Positions 48,676 through 52,406 of a stretch of 52,406 bases of DNA are shown one piece after another. Every line of letters starts with the position of its first letter. The first letter of the stretch is position 1. Made by a program: the position numbers and the translations under genes. Source of the DNA: an uncultured Bacteroidaceae bacterium (GTDB lineage: Bacteria > Bacteroidota > Bacteroidia > Bacteroidales > Bacteroidaceae); the NCBI GenBank assembly GCA_905236985.1, contig CAJORF010000067.1:1-52406 (forward strand). The letters are read 5' to 3'. The notes below the pieces were generated by a model. That model worked only from the letters and a program-made list of their open reading frames with translations. It ran no database searches and was not told the DNA's origin.

Positions 48676-49989
48676 ATGTTAATCTATAGAAATCCCAACG
48701 AGGCAGAGGTGAAGGAGATCATCACACGCCCCACCAAGGACGCTGCTGATCTCACAGCCACCGTTGCCGCAGTTCTCGCCCACGTGAAAAGCGATGGCGA
48801 TGCCGCCGTTCTCGACTTCGAACAACAGTTTGACAAAGTTGATCTCCGTTCCCTATGTGCCTCCACCACGGCCTCTCCACTCGCCGTCACCCCCGCTGAG
48901 TTTGCAGCCGCCGAAGCTGCCGTCAGCGATGAACTGAAAGCAGCCCTGCAGTTGGCACACGACAACATCGCCCGATTCCACGAAGCACAACGCTACGCTG
49001 GCATTGAGGTCGAGACAGCCCCTGGCGTGCATTGCTGGCAGCGAAGTGTACCCATCGAGCGCGTAGGTCTATACATCCCTGGCGGCACAGCTCCCCTGTT
49101 CTCCACCGTCCTGATGCTGGCCACGCCCGCCCGCATCGCTGGTTGCGGCGAGATTGTCCTCTGCACACCACCCCGCCGCGATGGCACTGTGAACCCCGCC
49201 ATCCTTGTAGCAGCCCGCATCGCAGGAGTGTCGAAGGTGTTCAAGGCAGGCGGTGTGCAAGCTATCGGTGTCATGGCCTACGGCACGGAGTCTGTGCCTA
49301 AGGTATTCAAGATCTTCGGCCCCGGCAATCAGTACGTCCAGTGCGCCAAGCAGCTCGTCTCACTCGCTGACGTAGCCATCGATATGCCTGCAGGTCCGAG
49401 CGAAGTGGAAGTGATAGCCGACGAAACGGCTAATCCAGCCTTCATTGCTGCCGACTTGCTGTCACAGGCTGAGCACGGTGTGGATTCTCAGGTACTATTC
49501 GTGACCACCTCTAAGCGCCTATTGGCTGATGTGGAAATAGAAGTAGCCAGTCAGCTCGAAGCCTTGCCTCGCAAGGACATCGCTGCAGCCGCTCTCTCCA
49601 ACTCGCGTCTCGTACTCGTCGATTCCCTTGACGAAGCCATCGCCCTCTCCAACCGTTATGCTCCTGAGCATCTGATTATTGAGACCGCTGATGCCGAAGC
49701 ACTCGCTGCCCGCGTCATCAATGCCGGTAGCGTGTTCATCGGTCATCTCACGCCCGAGAGTGCTGGCGATTACGCTTCCGGCACCAACCACACGCTGCCC
49801 ACAAACGGCTATGCCACAGCCTACAGCGGTGTCAACCTCGATGCCTTCTGCCGTAAGATCACCTACCAGCACATCACCCCCGATGGCATACGTTCCATAG
49901 GGCGCGCCGTCGAACTGATGGCCGAAGCCGAACAGTTAGATGCACACAAGAATGCCATGACCCTCCGTCTGAATTCCTTAAACTTTTGA
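48676..49989 (+). CDS. hisD: Histidinol dehydrogenase
   Basis: A 437-aa NAD- and zinc-dependent enzyme for the final two oxidations in histidine synthesis. PIERVGLYIPGGTAPLFSTV, GPGNQYVQCAK and AEHGVDSQVLFVTT (parts) match the family. The C-terminal GHLTPESAGDYASGTNHTLP (about residues 355-374) carries zinc and substrate ligands. Length is standard (about 430-440). The stop codon lies in a short AACTTTTGA repeat shared with the gap to hisC. Confidence 0.97.
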   Translation: MLIYRNPNEAEVKEIITRPTKDAADLTATVAAVLAHVKSDGDAAVLDFEQQFDKVDLRSLCASTTASPLAVTPAEFAAAEAAVSDELKAALQLAHDNIARFHEAQRYAGIEVETAPGVHCWQRSVPIERVGLYIPGGTAPLFSTVLMLATPARIAGCGEIVLCTPPRRDGTVNPAILVAARIAGVSKVFKAGGVQAIGVMAYGTESVPKVFKIFGPGNQYVQCAKQLVSLADVAIDMPAGPSEVEVIADETANPAFIAADLLSQAEHGVDSQVLFVTTSKRLLADVEIEVASQLEALPRKDIAAAALSNSRLVLVDSLDEAIALSNRYAPEHLIIETADAEALAARVINAGSVFIGHLTPESAGDYASGTNHTLPTNGYATAYSGVNLDAFCRKITYQHITPDGIRSIGRAVELMAEAEQLDAHKNAMTLRLNSLNF

Positions 49990-50012
49990 ACTCCTTGAAC
50001 TTTTGAACTTCA
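49978..50012 (+). repeat. TTTGAACT-type spacer repeat at the hisD stop
   Basis: AACTTTTGAACTCCTTGAAC then TTTTGAACTT; the hisD stop codon TGA is part of the first unit. It fills the gap to hisC. Confidence 0.5.
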
Positions 50013-50018
50013 ATCAAT

Positions 50019-51056
50019 ATGCTACCCTTTGATTCCTTGGTTCGCTCCACAATCCTCGCCATGACCCCTTACTCTTGCGCTCGCGATGAGTTTAAGGGAC
50101 GTGAGGCCAGCGTCTTCCTCGATGCCAACGAGAACCCCTATAATATGCCGTTCAACCGTTACCCCGACCCGCTTCAAGAGGAACTGAAAGGCAAGCTTTC
50201 GACAATCAAGGGCGTTCCCGCCAAGAACATCTTCCTTGGCAACGGCTCCGACGAAGCCATCGACCTCGTCTTTCGCATCTTCTGCGAACCGCGTCTGGAT
50301 AATGTCGTAGCCATCGCCCCCACATACGGGATGTACAGCGTCTGCGCCGAAATCAACGACGTCGAATATCGGGCCGTACCGCTCAACAATGACTTCACAC
50401 TCAATGCAGACCGCTTGCTGGCTGCCACCGACGAGCATACCAAAGTCATCTGGCTCTGTTCGCCCAACAACCCCACGGGCAACGCCCTCGACCGCAAGGA
50501 AATAGAGCGTGTGTTGACAGCATTTCAGGGGATTGTCGTCATCGATGAAGCCTACAGCGACTTCAACGACCTCCGCCCCTTCCGCCACGACCTCGACCGC
50601 TTCCCCAACATCATCGTTCTCAACACCTTCTCCAAGCTGTGGGCTTCTGCTGCCATCCGTTTGGGTATGGCCTTCGCTTCTGAGGACATCATTGCACTCT
50701 TCAACAAAATCAAATACCCCTACAACATCAACCAGCTCACACAGCAGCAAGCCCTGAAGATGCTCGATGAGCTGCAGCGCATCAACCAGTGGCGCATGAC
50801 CCTCCTCAACGAACGCCGCAACCTCCTGCCTGCCTTCGCCGAGCTGCCCATCTGCCGCGCCGTCTATCCCACCGATGCCAACTTCTTCCTGGCCCGCATG
50901 ACCGATGCCAACAGCATCTACCACTATCTCGTTGATCATGGCATCGTTGTCCGCAACCGCTCCCGAGTACAACTCTGCGGCAACTGTCTCCGCATCACCA
51001 TCGGTACACCACAGGAAAACAACGCACTGTTAGGAGCCTTGAGGCAGTATAAGTAG
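50019..51056 (+). CDS. hisC: Histidinol-phosphate aminotransferase
   Basis: A 345-aa PLP aminotransferase: [18 protein letters not shown] at the start, [46 protein letters not shown] and [19 protein letters not shown] (parts; Schiff-base Lys in FSKLW, about residue 208). The C-terminal [21 protein letters not shown] contains the substrate-phosphate Arg. Follows hisD after 29 bp; element F begins directly after its stop codon. Confidence 0.97.
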   Translation: MLPFDSLVRSTILAMTPYSCARDEFKGREASVFLDANENPYNMPFNRYPDPLQEELKGKLSTIKGVPAKNIFLGNGSDEAIDLVFRIFCEPRLDNVVAIAPTYGMYSVCAEINDVEYRAVPLNNDFTLNADRLLAATDEHTKVIWLCSPNNPTGNALDRKEIERVLTAFQGIVVIDEAYSDFNDLRPFRHDLDRFPNIIVLNTFSKLWASAAIRLGMAFASEDIIALFNKIKYPYNINQLTQQQALKMLDELQRINQWRMTLLNERRNLLPAFAELPICRAVYPTDANFFLARMTDANSIYHYLVDHGIVVRNRSRVQLCGNCLRITIGTPQENNALLGALRQYK

Positions 51057-51192
51057 GGGGCTCTCCCCCGACCTCTCTGTAGGGAGGGAGCAATTTCCCT
51101 TTACAATAAAAAAACAGGAGTGGTTATGGAAATAAAATCAAATACTCAGAAACATACTGCTCCCTCCCAAGCAGGGAGGGCGGGGGGAGAGA
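51057..51192 (+). repeat. Intercistronic inverted-repeat element, copy F
   Basis: The left arm (about 51057-51092, ends GGGAGGGAGCAATTT) starts directly after the hisC stop codon (51054-51056). The right arm (about 51153-51192) is translated in hisB. The left arm contains the degenerate GGAAATTGC form of the conserved box (on the minus strand), the right one ATACTGCTCC. Orientation matches copies A, C and E relative to transcription, although this copy is on the plus strand. Confidence 0.87.
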
Positions 51193-52295
51193 TCGCTCTT
51201 CTCTTTATTGACCGCGACGGCACCATCCTCCAGGAGCCTGCCGACGAACAGATAGACTCGTTTGAGAAATTCCATTTCGTTCCAGGTGTCATCAGCGCCC
51301 TGCGCTTCCTACGTCAGCACACCGACTACCGCTTCGTCATGGTCTCTAACCAAGATGGTCTCGGCACGCCCTCTTACCCAGAAGAAGACTTCTGGCCGAC
51401 GCACAACCTGATGCTGGAAATCCTCGCAGGTGAAGGCATCACCTTCGATGACATCCTCATCGACCGCAGTTTCCCCGAGGACAATCTCCCCACACGCAAG
51501 CCCGGCACAGCGATGCTCACCGCCTACATGGATGGCAGCTACGACCTCGCCAACAGCTTTGTCATCGGCGACCGCGAGAGTGACGCCCAGCTCGCCGCCA
51601 ACCTCGGCTGCCGTGCCATCATACTATCCTCACCCACCACATCGTTGGATGAAGTGCATTTTAGCACAGCCATTGTCCCCTCCTGGCAAAAAGCTGTCGA
51701 AATCATCTACGCAGGCCCCCGTCGTGCCACCGTCACCCGCACAACCAAGGAAACCGACATCGCCATCACCCTCGACCTCGACGGTACGGGGCGCAGCCAT
51801 ATCTCCACCGGCCTCGGCTTTTTCGACCACATGCTTGAACAGATTGCCAAACACGGCTCCATTGACCTCGACATCAACGTTCGAGGCGACCTCATCGTTG
51901 ATGAACACCACACCATCGAGGACACGGCCCTTGCCCTCGGCGAAGCACTCTCCAAAGCCCTCGGCGACAAGCGCGGCATCGAACGCTACGGCTTCTCACT
52001 CCCCATGGATGATTGCCTCTGCTCCGTGGCGCTTGACTTTGGAGGTCGCCCATGGCTCGTCTGGGATGCCGAATTTCATCGCGAGCGCATCGGAGAAATG
52101 CCCACCGAGATGTTCCTCCACTTCTTCAAGAGCCTTTCTGACGCAGCACGTATGAATCTCAACATCAAGGCTGAAGGTCAAAACGAACACCATAAAATCG
52201 AGGGCATCTTCAAAGCCCTCGCCCGTGCCATCCGTATGGCCGTACGTCGCGACATCCACAACATGCAACTTCCATCCTCCAAGGGAATGTTATAA
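51120..52295 (+). CDS. hisB: Bifunctional histidinol-phosphatase / imidazoleglycerol-phosphate dehydratase
   Basis: A 391-aa fused enzyme with two catalytic sites. The N-terminal HAD phosphatase (about residues 28-180) shows [34 protein letters not shown] and [11 protein letters not shown]. The C-terminal dehydratase (about 195-391) shows [31 protein letters not shown] and [18 protein letters not shown] with the metal His/Glu residues. The first ~24 residues ([23 protein letters not shown]) come from element F; the family normally starts near LLFIDRDGT, so element insertion seems to have extended or replaced the original 5' end. Confidence 0.95.
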   Translation: MVMEIKSNTQKHTAPSQAGRAGGEIALLFIDRDGTILQEPADEQIDSFEKFHFVPGVISALRFLRQHTDYRFVMVSNQDGLGTPSYPEEDFWPTHNLMLEILAGEGITFDDILIDRSFPEDNLPTRKPGTAMLTAYMDGSYDLANSFVIGDRESDAQLAANLGCRAIILSSPTTSLDEVHFSTAIVPSWQKAVEIIYAGPRRATVTRTTKETDIAITLDLDGTGRSHISTGLGFFDHMLEQIAKHGSIDLDINVRGDLIVDEHHTIEDTALALGEALSKALGDKRGIERYGFSLPMDDCLCSVALDFGGRPWLVWDAEFHRERIGEMPTEMFLHFFKSLSDAARMNLNIKAEGQNEHHKIEGIFKALARAIRMAVRRDIHNMQLPSSKGML

Positions 52296-52406
52296 CTGCC
52301 CCACATCTTCGGTCGCTTTTCGCGACGGCAAAAAGCGCAGTTGTAGAGGTGATTGGACACCATACCTATCCACACCCCGAGGAAAAAGTACTCTCGGTGG
52401 CAGAAG
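52296..52406. other. Window end without an assignable gene
   Basis: About 110 bp after hisB. One plus-frame and one minus-frame run to the edge without a stop, but neither is long enough or recognisable enough to name. Confidence 0.4.

Noticed and set aside
5075-51192. The inverted-repeat elements as plain intrinsic terminators
   Set aside because: Most lack a T-tract after the hairpin and they lie inside operons, with arms translated in three genes.
52178-52375. Minus-strand frame over the hisB end
   Set aside because: Overlaps the clearly coding hisB 3' end and shows no known motif.
1-52406. CRISPR array, tRNA, rRNA, integrase or transposase
   Set aside because: No regular spacer-repeat array, cloverleaf or transposase motif was seen; this was by eye only.

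Overview
The window looks like a chromosomal segment of a Bacteroidales bacterium, most likely Prevotella or a close relative. The main evidence is the promoters: more than a dozen gene starts are preceded by a Bacteroidetes -7 box (TAnnTTTG), several with a TTTG box 19-21 bp upstream. Gene content agrees: a DUF5687 ABC permease, a BspA-like leucine-rich repeat protein, a TlpA/DUF4369 thioredoxin, an Amidase_3 with a SPOR-like end, DUF2207 plus LemA, and secreted glycosidases ending in GIYI.xGxKV-type tails. The genus is inferred. I saw no rRNA, tRNA, CRISPR array, transposase, integrase or phage gene.

Layout. 1-1670: the start of a truncated secreted protein, an MNT/HEPN toxin-antitoxin pair with a damaged HEPN gene, and about 670 bp without genes holding GTCACC repeats and a perfect 40-bp palindrome. 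1.67-9.84 kb: a group II PLP decarboxylase (+) and a minus-strand tripartite RND efflux operon followed by an iron-sulfur flavoprotein-like reductase. 10.0-12.3 kb: an ABC permease/ATPase pair. 12.5-19.5 kb: nrdD-nrdG, a zeta-toxin-like kinase with a 51-aa overlapping partner, a nucleotidyltransferase/GHMP-like fusion, aspS and a small lipoprotein. 19.5-28.1 kb: two large secreted glycosidases facing each other around a TlpA thioredoxin, then anti-sigma, sigma and PrsW-type protease genes. 28.2-35.8 kb: a candidate structured RNA before a GDSL hydrolase, a cell-wall amidase, an aminotransferase-PaaK-ACT cluster and an endonuclease/phosphatase-family protein. 35.8-42.8 kb (minus): serC-serA-DUF1015-YigZ-LemA-DUF2207. 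42.9-46.7 kb (minus): a membrane-anchored unknown, an omega-amidase-like hydrolase and iorA-iorB. 46.9-52.3 kb (+): an LRR protein and hisG-hisD-hisC-hisB.

The most striking feature is a family of six 130-155 bp inverted-repeat elements. Each sits between two co-directional genes and begins at, or within a few bases of, the upstream stop codon. It ends just before, or inside, the next gene. All six lie in the same orientation relative to transcription. Three fill consecutive gaps of the ser operon, two lie in the efflux operon and one in the his operon. In three cases an arm is translated and supplies the N-terminus of the next protein (PSxxGR core, APSxxGRAGGE in two). Other, simpler AT-rich repeats also start at stop codons in other operon gaps, and one of them encodes the signal peptide of a lipoprotein. 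A second candidate for something undescribed is a compact RNA fold behind a strong promoter at 28.3-28.6 kb.

Metabolic links: the aminotransferase, IorAB and PaaK/ACT proteins fit conversion between aromatic amino acids, aryl-pyruvates and aryl-acetates. The GH128-like and second glycosidase suggest breakdown of an external glucan or similar polysaccharide. The sigma/anti-sigma/PrsW group may form an envelope-stress or surface-signalling switch.
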